From assembly GCF_020091585.1 (NCBI RefSeq), contig NZ_CP083582.1, positions 4,970,536 to 5,034,535 of the forward strand: a stretch of DNA of 64,000 bases, given 5' to 3'. A program made the position numbers and the translations under genes. Positions 51,442 through 59,847 of this stretch are shown here, in pieces. Below the pieces are notes generated by a model. That model was not told the DNA's origin. It saw only the letters and a list, made by a program, of their open reading frames with translations, and made no database searches. Source of the DNA: Kovacikia minuta CCNUW1 (GTDB lineage: Bacteria; Cyanobacteriota; Cyanobacteriia; Leptolyngbyales; Leptolyngbyaceae). Positions within the stretch are counted from its first letter, which is position 1; each line of letters starts with the position of its first letter.

Positions 51442-53628
51442 GTGTCTCGAAAATTGTTGGCTGGGTTACTTTTGTTCGTTGCGTGGCTGATTGTCAGCCT
51501 CACTAGTTTGCCCCAGGTTGCCAACGCGACGATCGCCCAACCCGACCTAATTCCTCTGACCCTGGAAGTTTTACAACAACGGCTAAAAACACCGGGACAG
51601 AGTGAAGGATTGCGCACTGTAGATTTACAGCGACTCAGTATTGACTTGCGTCCAGAAAATGCCGAATTTCGGGATCGATTTTATGAATTGGTCAGAAGCC
51701 AGTTGCAACGGACAGGAACTCCTGTAGGGCTGGATTTGAGTTATTCCCTGATTCAAGGAGAACTTAAAATTAGCCAACTGGGGCTGCGGGCACCCTTATT
51801 TGGCGAATCGCTGTCGCCCATCTTCACCCCTGCGGAAAAAGAGCAATTGCAGCGCGATCGGCGTCGCCTTTCTCGCCTCAGTACCCTATCCCAATCTTTG
51901 CTAACCATCCCCAAATTAGGAACCGAAGAACCTCCCCTGCAAATCACTGTGTTTCGGGGACCGCTGAAGTTAACCCAAACTCGCTTTTTGGGATTGGCAG
52001 ATTTCACGAACACCTTTTTCCTGAACCGGGTGGAGGCACCGGGGGCACAGTTTACCCAGGGAATTGACTGCGCCCAAACTCGTTTTAGCCAAACGACCAG
52101 CTTTGCCGGGGCACTGTTTGGACGCGATGCCCGATTCCGCAGCAGCATATTTTTTGGTCGAGTAGAATTTAACCAGGTACAGTTCCAGGGTGTGAATTTT
52201 CAGAATACGGAGTTTCAGGCGACTGCAAACTTTAACCAGGCATTATTTCAGCAGCCCGCCAACTTCACCCGGATTCAGTGGCAGGGAAATGCCGATTTTG
52301 CTCAGGCACACTGGCAGACAGAGGCAGTATTTAACAAAGGGACTTTTAGCAAGGCGTTGTTCTTACCAGATGCGGTATTTGACAAAGCCGCCCTATTTCG
52401 AGAAGTTCAGTTCAACAAACCGGTCAATTTGCGGGGAACTTCAATTCTGGAACAGGCAGATTTTAGCGATGCCGGATTTGCCAGGGGAGCGTACCTGAAT
52501 GTGCCAGGTTTAAAGTTTGATTCGGATCAGGCGAAGATTATTGGCGACCCAGGACAAATTGGGCGGGTGATTACGGTGCCCAGTTTGCAGGGGAATGAAA
52601 ATCTGTTGCGCGAGTTGGTGCGGAATTTTCGCCGTCAGGAGCAGATCCCGGATGCGAATCAGATCGATTACACCCGTCAAAGGTTGCGCCTACGGGAGTT
52701 GCGTCAGCAGTTGTTTGGAGTGAATATTAATACCGCCCCGATCGCCCAGTTGAGGAACCTGGGATTCTCTCCAGCACAAGTAGCAGCGATCGCCCAACGT
52801 CGGGTTCAGCAACCCTTTCGTAACCTGACCGATTTACTGAGTCTGGCAAACGTAGATATTGCCACCTACATTAATGTGCGTGATCGAATCGTTGCGAGGG
52901 AAATTGTGCCACCCGCGATCGATGCGGTTTATCGGCTTTCTACCGGACTATCCTGCATTGGCTTGAGCCTCTTGCTACTATTAAGCCGGAACGGATCGAA
53001 TTTCTGGCTGGTGTTTGGAGTTGGATTAGTGGCAATCGCCTACTTTGGTGTGCTCTTTTGGTTGGTCGATCGCTGGCGACGGATTTTGCCCAAACCGATT
53101 CTGCCCTCCCCTGCGGAAACGCTTTGGGTGCTGGGAGGATTCAGTCTTTTATCCTTTTGGGGTTTAATTGCCATCTTCCGCAATGGCGATAACCCCTGGT
53201 TCACACTCGCAAGCATTGGGGCGATCGCCATTCCCGTTCCCACAATTCTTTTAATCCGGCTTTACCAGGTTGGGCGCTATCACTCGCTGATGAATACCAG
53301 CTACTTCATGGAAGAGGGCACCCTGCGCCAGTTGCGGATTTTGATCGGACGCCTGCCCATCATTCCCCGCTATGAGATGTTTCGGGAGCGTTACATGTAC
53401 ATCCTCTGGGATCGCCGCTGGAACTGGCTGAACTACTTCGACTTCAGCTTCAACAATCTGCTCAAATTTGGTTTCAATGATATTCGGCTGCGGGATGAAC
53501 ACGTTCCAGGTTTAATTACCGTTTTAGTTTGGTACCAATGGGCGATCGGCATTCTCTACATCGCCCTCCTGCTATGGACGCTTTCCCGCACCATTCCAGG
53601 ACTCAACCTGTTGATTTACTTCAAGTAG
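51442..53628 (+). CDS. Pentapeptide-repeat membrane protein with helix-hairpin-helix domain
   Basis: 728 residues; GTG 51442 begins MSRKLLAGLLLFVAWLIVSL, a signal sequence with VANA-T cleavage. Residues about 190-345 contain degenerate pentapeptide repeats (FRSSIFFGRVEFNQVQFQG, FNKGTFSKALFLPDAVFDKA). At about 430-490 a ComEA-like HhH (VNINTAPIAQLRNLGFSPAQ, QPFRNLTDLLSLANVDIATY). Then five TM helices (LSCIGLSLLLLLSRNGSNFW region, FWLVFGVGLVAIAYFGVLFW, LWVLGGFSLLSFWGLIAIFR). A periplasmic pentapeptide plus HhH followed by a membrane module is an unusual order; large cyanobacterial proteins of this layout exist but their role is unknown. Confidence 0.85.
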   Translation: MSRKLLAGLLLFVAWLIVSLTSLPQVANATIAQPDLIPLTLEVLQQRLKTPGQSEGLRTVDLQRLSIDLRPENAEFRDRFYELVRSQLQRTGTPVGLDLSYSLIQGELKISQLGLRAPLFGESLSPIFTPAEKEQLQRDRRRLSRLSTLSQSLLTIPKLGTEEPPLQITVFRGPLKLTQTRFLGLADFTNTFFLNRVEAPGAQFTQGIDCAQTRFSQTTSFAGALFGRDARFRSSIFFGRVEFNQVQFQGVNFQNTEFQATANFNQALFQQPANFTRIQWQGNADFAQAHWQTEAVFNKGTFSKALFLPDAVFDKAALFREVQFNKPVNLRGTSILEQADFSDAGFARGAYLNVPGLKFDSDQAKIIGDPGQIGRVITVPSLQGNENLLRELVRNFRRQEQIPDANQIDYTRQRLRLRELRQQLFGVNINTAPIAQLRNLGFSPAQVAAIAQRRVQQPFRNLTDLLSLANVDIATYINVRDRIVAREIVPPAIDAVYRLSTGLSCIGLSLLLLLSRNGSNFWLVFGVGLVAIAYFGVLFWLVDRWRRILPKPILPSPAETLWVLGGFSLLSFWGLIAIFRNGDNPWFTLASIGAIAIPVPTILLIRLYQVGRYHSLMNTSYFMEEGTLRQLRILIGRLPIIPRYEMFRERYMYILWDRRWNWLNYFDFSFNNLLKFGFNDIRLRDEHVPGLITVLVWYQWAIGILYIALLLWTLSRTIPGLNLLIYFK

Positions 53629-53847
53629 TTTAGAAGGAAAGGCAGAGGCAGAGATATATCAGGTGTCAGGGGTCGGGGGTCAGGGGTCAGGGGTCAGGGA
53701 GGAAACAGCCAGCGTCAAATGGTTTCAACGGCATAAGATATCCTAACCTTTATGGCTATGGCGATAGCGTTCCTATCTGGATTGAGAAAAGGTTTCTGAA
53801 GAAAATCATTTTCACGAAGTCCTCCAATTTCACGAATCCTGCCTCGC

Positions 53848-54270
53848 TTAGCGACGAGCGAATAGTCCTGGCAGCAAGCTGCTGAACAATCCTAACATTG
53901 CATAGTAGAGAAAGAGAACGGGACCTAATATAACAGTGCCGATAAAGTGAAGTTGACTACAAGCAGTTGAATCAATTCCTACGGCGCATTGAGTACCCGC
54001 TCTATCTGTATAAAACAAAATAGTCCATAGAACTCCCCAGAAAAGGGCCTGAACTAGAAAAAGATTAACCTTAGACGGAGCTTTCTTCGCCAAAGAAGCC
54101 TTTAGCATTTGCAAAACTGCACCTCCCACGGCTGCCCGGACAATGGTCGTTGATACACCTGCCAAAATATTGTGTTGAGAACCAGCATCAAAAGAAGCAC
54201 CGATTAGCAAGAGGAGCAGGGGAACCCAGTAGATGCCGATTAGCCAAAATACTACCCAGTAGCCGATCAT
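53848..54270 (-). CDS. Hypothetical membrane protein (140 aa)
   Basis: ATG 54270 (MIGYWVVFWLIGIYWVPLLL) is used; a TTG start at 54339 with AGGAA just before it would add 23 hydrophilic residues. Four hydrophobic segments: GYWVVFWLIGIYWVPLLLLL, STTIVRAAVGGAVLQ, NLFLVQALFWGVLWTILFY and FIGTVILGPVLFLYYAMLGL. Two Cys (TQCAVGIDSTACSQ) lie in the loop before the last helix and could form a disulfide outside. Family not recognised. Codon use is less HIP1-rich than the neighbours. Confidence 0.6.
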   Translation of the reverse strand: MIGYWVVFWLIGIYWVPLLLLLIGASFDAGSQHNILAGVSTTIVRAAVGGAVLQMLKASLAKKAPSKVNLFLVQALFWGVLWTILFYTDRAGTQCAVGIDSTACSQLHFIGTVILGPVLFLYYAMLGLFSSLLPGLFARR

Positions 54271-54385
54271 GGACAATTGGAAGGGTTCGATCGGAAACCT
54301 GTTCTGAGGAGAAGACACACATTTACCTAAAGGAAACAATTCCTAGAATGCCCACCTTCTGGATATTTGAACAAGCTATTTGGGT

Positions 54386-54488
54386 GTAGGGGCTGGGCAT
54401 TCGGCAAAGCCATCAGGACTTTGTTTCAGAGTTTATGCCCGAATGCGAAGCCCCTACCGATGCTGCTACTCTACAACCGGATTTGGTT
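54386..54488 (+). repeat. Palindromic repeat family 1b, copy A
   Basis: Arms GTAGGGGCTGGGCATTCGG (54386-54404) and CCGAATGCGAAGCCCCTAC (54439-54457), then GCTACTCTACAACCGGATTT. Copy B at 57209-57312 matches through the whole length. It abuts the stop codon of the WD40 kinase. Confidence 0.88.
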
Positions 54489-56462
54489 TTAATCCAGCAA
54501 ACCAGTATTTACCCAAATACTCACGGTGCCATCCCAACAACCACTGGCGATCGCGCTTCCATTCGGACTAATTGCCACAGACCAAACCCAGCTGGCATGG
54601 GTAGCGGTGTGAAGGAGGGTAGCAGTCTCAAGATTCCAAAGTTTAACTGTGCGATCGTGGCTGCCGCTGACGAGTGTCTTACCATCCGAGCTGATGGCAA
54701 CGGAATTGACCGCACCCTCATGGTTCGTCAGGGTGTGCAGCAAACTTCCAGTATCTAAATCCCACAGTTTAATGGTCGTATCATCACTGCAACTGGCAAG
54801 GGTTTTGCCATTGGGGGCAAGGGCGATCGCATTCACCGGGGCTGTATGCCCCTCCAGGATCAGACGCACTTTGCCCGTTTCCTCATTCCAGATCCGAATG
54901 GTCCTATCCCGGCTGCCACTGACAATGGTTCGACCAAACTCCTGACGCAGCGTTGCATATTTTTCCCGTGATTGGGGCTTTTCTGGTTGAAAGCCAATAG
55001 CCGTTACCCAATGTCGATGCCCTGTCAGAACTTTTAACGTTTCCCCCGTTGCCACCCGCCAGATCCGGATACTTTTGTCCTGGCTGCTGCTGGCAAGCAA
55101 ATAGCCATCGGGACTGAAGGCAACGGAGCGAACCCAGTCGGTATGTCCTTCCAGGGTTTGCAATAGTTCACCACTTTGCCAATCCCAAAGTTTCACCGTC
55201 TTATCGTTGCTGCAACTGGCAAGGGTTTGTCCATTCGGGCTGGTGGCGATCGCCCTGACCCAGGAGGAGTGAGCGGCGATTGTATGCAACAACTCCCCTG
55301 TTTCCAGGTTCCAAAGTTTCACAGTCTTATCCCCACTACCGCTGGCAAGCAAATTTCCATCGGGATGAATGGCAACCGATCGAACCCAACTGGTGTGCCC
55401 CGTTAACTTATATTTGCAAGTCCAAATTTGATCTTGAACTGCTTCAGGCTCCACCGATGTCGCCAACGGCATCGCTGTTGTTTGAAAAAAATTCTCAACC
55501 AAGGGATCAGGAACACCACGAGAGGGTCTAGAAACAACCGGAGCAGTGCCAGCTTCGCCCGTTGAAAGTTCGATCGCCCTGACGATTGCAGGCGCATTCA
55601 GGTCATTCAAAACCTCTGTAGCAGATTGGTAGCGGAACTTGGTTGGGCCTTGCAACAGCTTGTTTAGGATCTTGCTCAACGCACCACTCACGGGAACGGT
55701 TAAATGTTGCCGCCAGACCCAGGTTCCTTCTTCGGTATCAAACAAATCTGCCGGACGAACCTGGGTTAACAGGTAAATGCAACTTACACCCAGGCTATAG
55801 AGATCACTGGCATAGGCTGCTTTGCCGATCGCCTGCTCTGGTGCCACAAACTCCGGACTGCCGATGCTGGTTCCCGTCATCGACAAATCAGCCGTAATCG
55901 ATTTAGCCGCTCCAAAATCAACCAGAACATACCGCTGATCAGCACGTCGCCGGATAATATTCTGCGGTTTTACATCCCGATGAATCACCTGCTGACTATG
56001 GATAAATTGCAGCACAGGCAACAGATCATTCAATAATTGCCAGACCTGAAACTCGCTGAATACTCCAGTTCGAGACAGTTCTTGCAACAAATTACGCCCA
56101 TCAATAAATTCCTGAACCAGGTATTGATAATTTGCTTGCTCAAAGTGTGCCAACAGCGCTGGAATCTGAGGGTGATGCCCCAACTGTTCCAATTGGATTG
56201 CTTCCCGCCGAAACAACTCCTGCGCTTGCTCTGGGGTTCTGTCGCTCTGGATATAGGGAAAAAATTGTTTGATCACGCACTGCGGACGCGAGGGTTTATA
56301 CTCGTCCACCGCTAGAAACGTTCTGCCAAAACCACCCCTAGCAATTGCCTCTACTGCCCGGTAGCGATCGCCCAATAGCAGCTTAAATCCACAGCGGATA
56401 CAGTAATTTGCCGAAGTAGAATTTTGTGGACGGCTGCAATGGGGGTTGAGACAATGGCTCAT
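54489..56462 (-). CDS. Serine/threonine protein kinase with C-terminal WD40 propeller
   Basis: 657 residues from ATG 56462. A zinc-ribbon-like start (MSHCLNPHCSRPQNSTSANY, CIRCG) is followed by the kinase: [72 protein letters not shown]. Seven WD40 units fill about 350-657 (HTSWVRSVAIHPDGNLLASG, SSWVRAIATSPNGQTLASCS, and so on, each closing with KLW or RIW). This is the standard cyanobacterial kinase-WD40 fusion; the propeller probably serves as a sensor or scaffold. No TM helix. Gene ends directly at a dispersed repeat. Confidence 0.94.
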   Translation of the reverse strand: MSHCLNPHCSRPQNSTSANYCIRCGFKLLLGDRYRAVEAIARGGFGRTFLAVDEYKPSRPQCVIKQFFPYIQSDRTPEQAQELFRREAIQLEQLGHHPQIPALLAHFEQANYQYLVQEFIDGRNLLQELSRTGVFSEFQVWQLLNDLLPVLQFIHSQQVIHRDVKPQNIIRRRADQRYVLVDFGAAKSITADLSMTGTSIGSPEFVAPEQAIGKAAYASDLYSLGVSCIYLLTQVRPADLFDTEEGTWVWRQHLTVPVSGALSKILNKLLQGPTKFRYQSATEVLNDLNAPAIVRAIELSTGEAGTAPVVSRPSRGVPDPLVENFFQTTAMPLATSVEPEAVQDQIWTCKYKLTGHTSWVRSVAIHPDGNLLASGSGDKTVKLWNLETGELLHTIAAHSSWVRAIATSPNGQTLASCSNDKTVKLWDWQSGELLQTLEGHTDWVRSVAFSPDGYLLASSSQDKSIRIWRVATGETLKVLTGHRHWVTAIGFQPEKPQSREKYATLRQEFGRTIVSGSRDRTIRIWNEETGKVRLILEGHTAPVNAIALAPNGKTLASCSDDTTIKLWDLDTGSLLHTLTNHEGAVNSVAISSDGKTLVSGSHDRTVKLWNLETATLLHTATHASWVWSVAISPNGSAIASGCWDGTVSIWVNTGLLD

Positions 56463-56640
56463 AGACCGATTGTATAGCAGGTGGCAGATGGTAGGTATTG
56501 GAAAGGGTAAGTGTCGGGAATTAATTACCCCTAATCAGAGACAAATTACCCATTATCCATAATCCAATTCAAAACTCAAAATTTAGAACTTAAAACTCTC
56601 TTACGCTACCATTCCCCACTTCTATTTCTATCTAAGAATG
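56463..56640. other. Spacer, no gene
   Basis: Upstream of the WD40 kinase and beyond the psbK terminator. AATTCAAAACTCAAAATTTAG-type repeat units at 56570-56595. Confidence 0.4.
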
Positions 56641-56666
56641 AAAAAGGGCAGACGATCGTCTGCCCT
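56641..56666 (-). terminator. Terminator of psbK
   Basis: An 11-bp perfect palindrome arm, AGGGCAGACGA, with its complement, centred at 56655/56656 and followed on the minus strand by T5. Begins 26 bases after the psbK stop. Confidence 0.85.
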
Positions 56667-56691
56667 ACATGAATTTTTTTAAAGAAGGTTT

Positions 56692-56829
56692 TTATCTAAA
56701 ACCAACCGCAGCTTGCCAGACAAATGCCAGCAGTAAGAAGAAAACTGGAATAATCGGCAGAACATCCACCAGGGGATCAAAAATTGAATACGCTTCAGGC
56801 AACTTTGCTAAAAGCATTGCGGCAACCAT
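56692..56829 (-). CDS. psbK: Photosystem II reaction center protein K
   Basis: 45 codons plus stop, exactly the usual precursor length. ATG 56829 gives [20 protein letters not shown], then [20 protein letters not shown] and [40 protein letters not shown] is the family's near-invariant core; the mature protein begins at the Lys. Single TM helix in the thylakoid membrane, near CP43 in the PSII core. GGAGAGG lies about ten bases upstream and a strong terminator follows. Not visible among longer ORFs because of its size. Confidence 0.97.
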   Translation of the reverse strand: MVAAMLLAKLPEAYSIFDPLVDVLPIIPVFFLLLAFVWQAAVGFR

Positions 56830-57000
56830 AGCTGAACAACCTCTCCAGTACGCTTTTAAGAATTGCCATAGATCGTAACACGGGATGAATCCTTAAATAG
56901 GAGAAAGAATCTAGAACCAGTAGAATATATTTCTTAACAAATCTGTGCAATCTTTCTTAAAGAATTTTGGATGCACCCAGGAAATTGGAGGGCACATTGA

Positions 57001-57088
57001 ATGGGTGGAGATTTGCTCCAACCCATTGGCTAATTAGCGATCCTAAATGGATTGTGAGCAAGGATTCTAATGGAATCCTTGCTCACAA
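57001..57088. other. Two consecutive hairpins upstream of psbK
   Basis: ATGGGTGGAG / CTCCAACCCAT (57001-57026, one bulge) and a perfect 16-bp stem TTGTGAGCAAGGATTC with loop TAATG (57052-57088). No T-run on either side. About 170-260 bp from the psbK start. Confidence 0.7.
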
Positions 57089-57208
57089 AGGCTCTTAATC
57101 TGACAACTGATTTAAGACTGCTATAGCTATTGGTTTTGGTCACCTGAAGAATGATTCTTACCCAAAACCTTATACGGAATCCGTTTCGTAAAGAAGCACT
57201 ATTTGGAT

Positions 57209-57312
57209 GTACGGGCTTCGCATTCGGCAAAGCGAATCAGGACTTCGTTTCGGCGTTCGTGACCGAATGCGAAGCCCCTACCGATACCGCTACTCTATAA
57301 CCGGATTTGGTA
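57209..57312 (+). repeat. Palindromic repeat family 1b, copy B
   Basis: Arms GTACGGGCTTCGCATTCGG and CCGAATGCGAAGCCCCTAC, with the shared tail CGCTACTCTATAACCGGATT. Same orientation as copy A. Confidence 0.88.
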
Positions 57313-57430
57313 TCAAAGGTTTTATCCAAAAACTCAGCAGCGTGACCAATGGAATGGCTAAACCCTCTGAAGTTTGGGTCAAACAGCGTTAGCCCTGAAT
57401 AAACCATAACAAGCAGATTTCTTCCCTAAA

Positions 57431-57532
57431 ACGCCGGTACAGAAACCGGGTTTCTTCTGTGAGATGCTCAATTTTCGTTGAATATCCTCACCAGAAACCC
57501 GGTTTCTCGAAATACTGTACCGATGCTCTAGT
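57431..57532 (+). repeat. Dispersed repeat family 2, copy 2
   Basis: Inverted near-identical partner of 36708-36810: AACGCCGGTACAGAAACCGG at the start and TACTGTACCGATGCTCTAGT at the end. It lies just before the lipoprotein gene. Confidence 0.9.
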
Positions 57533-57550
57533 TCTCCTCCCCCATCCCGC

Positions 57551-58399
57551 ATGCCTCAAGCTACCCGTTCCTTACGCTGCATTCTTCTTAAAGGTTGCCT
57601 CCTATTACTGTTGGGTTGTACAGCTTCCTCTAACCCGTCCCCCCTCAATTCCAATCAAATAGCGCAAGTTTTGGTGGGACGCTGGCAACTTCAAAATAAG
57701 GAAAGGTCTGACTGGAATCACAATGACACGCTGATTTTTCGAGCAGATTCTTCGTTTATTGCCATCAATGATGGAAAAGCGGTTCGAGGACGCTACTGGC
57801 TCAGAACCGACTCCTTTCCCAGGCAAATTGATCTGGCTCTAGCAGAACCCTACCACTGGCTCCAGGGTTCGTTTGATCTGCCCAATTCTAAAACGTTGCT
57901 GCTCCAGAGAAGCCAGGTTGGGGTTACTGATCCTGTCCGTCCGACCCAGGTGCAGGCAAATCATGCTTTCAACTACCGCAAAGTAGCTGATAGCCCTGAC
58001 TTTCCTTCAGAAGACAGCGCAGTTCAAGACCGATCGCCAACTGTTGCCCAACGAGAACAATCTGCCAAAGGCTATGTGATTAAAATGATGTTTGCCCAAC
58101 GAGCCTATGGCGATCGCAACAGAACCTATGCCACCTATTTCCAGCAAATTCACCCAGGCTTATACGACGAGGATATTGACTACCGTTATCGGCTTATTGT
58201 TAAAGCACCAAACTGGATCTGGATTACCGCCCAGGCAAAATACCCCGAACTGAAAAGCTTTACCGGACAGGTGATTGCAGGCAACGTTTTTTCCTGCGCC
58301 ACAAATCAAGCTGCCTCCCAACCACCCAGCATTATTCCCAATTCCACCAGCATCTGGGGCTACGTCTGTGATGCCACCTCATCTGAATTCCGCAACTAA
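57551..58399 (+). CDS. Putative lipoprotein with type IV pilin-like G/H-type C-terminal domain
   Basis: 282 residues, ATG 57551. Leader MPQATRSLRCILLKGCLLLL ends LLLGC, a lipobox. Residues about 35-120 form a beta-rich domain (VLVGRWQLQNKERSDWNHND, RGRYWLRTDSFPRQIDLALA), reminiscent of lipocalin-like or META-type folds. Residues 170-282 (AKGYVIKMMFAQRAYGDRNR, DYRYRLIVKAPNWIWITAQA) look like the 'pilin-like G and H' domain of cyanobacterial proteins, but without the pilin leader. The combination is not one I know by name. Confidence 0.68.
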   Translation: MPQATRSLRCILLKGCLLLLLGCTASSNPSPLNSNQIAQVLVGRWQLQNKERSDWNHNDTLIFRADSSFIAINDGKAVRGRYWLRTDSFPRQIDLALAEPYHWLQGSFDLPNSKTLLLQRSQVGVTDPVRPTQVQANHAFNYRKVADSPDFPSEDSAVQDRSPTVAQREQSAKGYVIKMMFAQRAYGDRNRTYATYFQQIHPGLYDEDIDYRYRLIVKAPNWIWITAQAKYPELKSFTGQVIAGNVFSCATNQAASQPPSIIPNSTSIWGYVCDATSSEFRN

Positions 58400-58430
58400 T
58401 GCCCATTTCTTCCCTACCACCTGCCACCTA

Positions 58431-59261
58431 TCACCTGTCACCTGCAATAAACACCTGAATTTGATCGCCCCATTCCAGGTTTAACTTTGCCCTGGCACTG
58501 CCCCCATTGATGGCAACTTCCACCCATCCGTGGCTACCAATCAGGGCAGTTAATTCACCTGATGGGCGATCGCTGTAGGTCTGGCTCGCCGGAATCGTGA
58601 TCCCGTTTGTCACCACCACCCAATTTCGGTTAAGTACCTGGCTCGCAGGGATATTTGTCATCAGATTGCCGAAGTGGTCTGAAGCTTGAATACAGCCTGT
58701 AATCCGAGTTGTGATAGCGTCAAATGCCTCCACCTGAAGCGCGGGAAGCTCAAGCTGGATGAGAGTTTCGGGAGCGATCGCCTGACCCAGGGCATGAAGG
58801 GGCACCCCACTGGCTAGATGCGCCCCAACCGTCGCAAAGATATCTCTGCCGTGAAAGGTACGACTAGGTTCAGGCGTGCGCCAGTAGCGCTGATTCGTCA
58901 ATTCGACTGCTGAAATAACCGGATAATGGCAAAATACACCGCTCAACAATCCGTTGTCTGGCCCCACCAAAAAACCAGCGGGGTTTGCAGAATCAGCTCC
59001 AACCGCCAGCGCAATCGCCCGCCGAGTTCCCCCCACACCCGGATCAACCACTGCAACGTGAACAGTCCCCTCGGCAAAATAGGGGAAAGCTGTCATTAAT
59101 GCAAACCGGGCAACGGCAATGTTTTGCGGTGGAATCTGGTGGGTCAGATCAACCAAACTCAGATCAGCGTTGACCGCAAAAATCACTCCCTTCATGACAC
59201 CTACATAAACATCACTTAAACCAAAGTCACTCAGTAGTGTCAGAATCCTGCGTTGACTCAT
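58431..59261 (-). CDS. SAM hydrolase (SAM hydroxide adenosyltransferase, DUF62 family)
   Basis: 276 residues, ATG 59261. LTLLSDFGLSDVYVGVMKGV (Asp of the SAM site), VDLTHQIPPQNI, VHVAVVDPGVGGTRRAIALA, FLVGPDNGLLSGV and RTFHGRDIFATVGAHLASGV are all conserved. The D-R-H pattern (DPGVG..R, HGRD) indicates a hydroxide adenosyltransferase making adenosine and methionine, not a halogenase. Standalone gene. Complete. Confidence 0.92.
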   Translation of the reverse strand: MSQRRILTLLSDFGLSDVYVGVMKGVIFAVNADLSLVDLTHQIPPQNIAVARFALMTAFPYFAEGTVHVAVVDPGVGGTRRAIALAVGADSANPAGFLVGPDNGLLSGVFCHYPVISAVELTNQRYWRTPEPSRTFHGRDIFATVGAHLASGVPLHALGQAIAPETLIQLELPALQVEAFDAITTRITGCIQASDHFGNLMTNIPASQVLNRNWVVVTNGITIPASQTYSDRPSGELTALIGSHGWVEVAINGGSARAKLNLEWGDQIQVFIAGDR

Positions 59262-59425
59262 GGCAAAATTTGCAACTTAATGCGTAAACTATCAGGGCTT
59301 ACGAATAACAGCTCAAATCCCTGGCTTAGATCATTCCACTCCAACCAGATTTAACCCAAACCTGCGAAAGCCAGGATCTCCAGAAAGGTCCCAAACACCG
59401 TTCAGGAAAGGCTTCATTACATTTA

Positions 59426-59463
59426 GTATCTAAAACTACAGTTTGAACCCTAATTGCTATAAT
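59426..59463 (+). promoter_or_regulatory. NtcA box and -10 before the PirA-like gene
   Basis: GTATCTAAAACTAC (GTA-N8-TAC, 59426-59439) and TATAAT (59458-59463) with an 18-base gap. A start site near 59470 puts the box at about -38 and means that the ATG at 59462 cannot be the initiator. Confidence 0.65.
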
Positions 59464-59497
59464 GAAGGGAAGAAATACCACAAGTAAAACAGGATTT

Positions 59498-59662
59498 ATG
59501 TCCAATATGAACAGAAATCGTCAGGAAACCCGGACAAAAATTTCGGAAACTCACCGTGCTAACTTGCAAAAGAATCTGCAACGTCGTCTGGAAGCTGCCA
59601 GAGCAAAAGGTGATGAACAGCTGATCCGGTTATTAGAAGCGGAAGCAAACTACATCGGTTAA
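59498..59662 (+). CDS. Small PirA-like protein (54 aa)
   Basis: ATG 59498 (MSNMNRNRQETRTKISETHR) is chosen since transcription probably begins near 59470; ATG 59507 is the alternative. A short basic helix pair, RANLQKNLQRRLEAARAKGD then EQLIRLLEAEANYIG. Size and the 'HRxxLQxxLxxRLEAARxxGxxxLIxxLExEAxY' pattern resemble PirA, the small PII-binding regulator of arginine synthesis. The NtcA box in front supports a nitrogen-related role. I am moderately sure of the family, from memory of its general form rather than an alignment. Confidence 0.6.
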   Translation: MSNMNRNRQETRTKISETHRANLQKNLQRRLEAARAKGDEQLIRLLEAEANYIG

Positions 59663-59847
59663 TTTCAATTTCTCAAGTTCGAGTGGGCGTTCTGTTGTTA
59701 CCGCACGATCAACTGAAGGGGGGCATGCCATTTGGTTTATGCACCCCCTATTTTTTGGCAAAACCATCTCCAATTTTTAATCTAAAACGGTACACTGATG
59801 GCGGATGAGGCAGTGCTTCAGCCGTTGTTGTTTCATTACCAAAGCTT

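Noticed and set aside
56669..56878. Plus-strand 69-codon frame
   Set aside because: It is the antisense of psbK, which is unmistakable on the minus strand.
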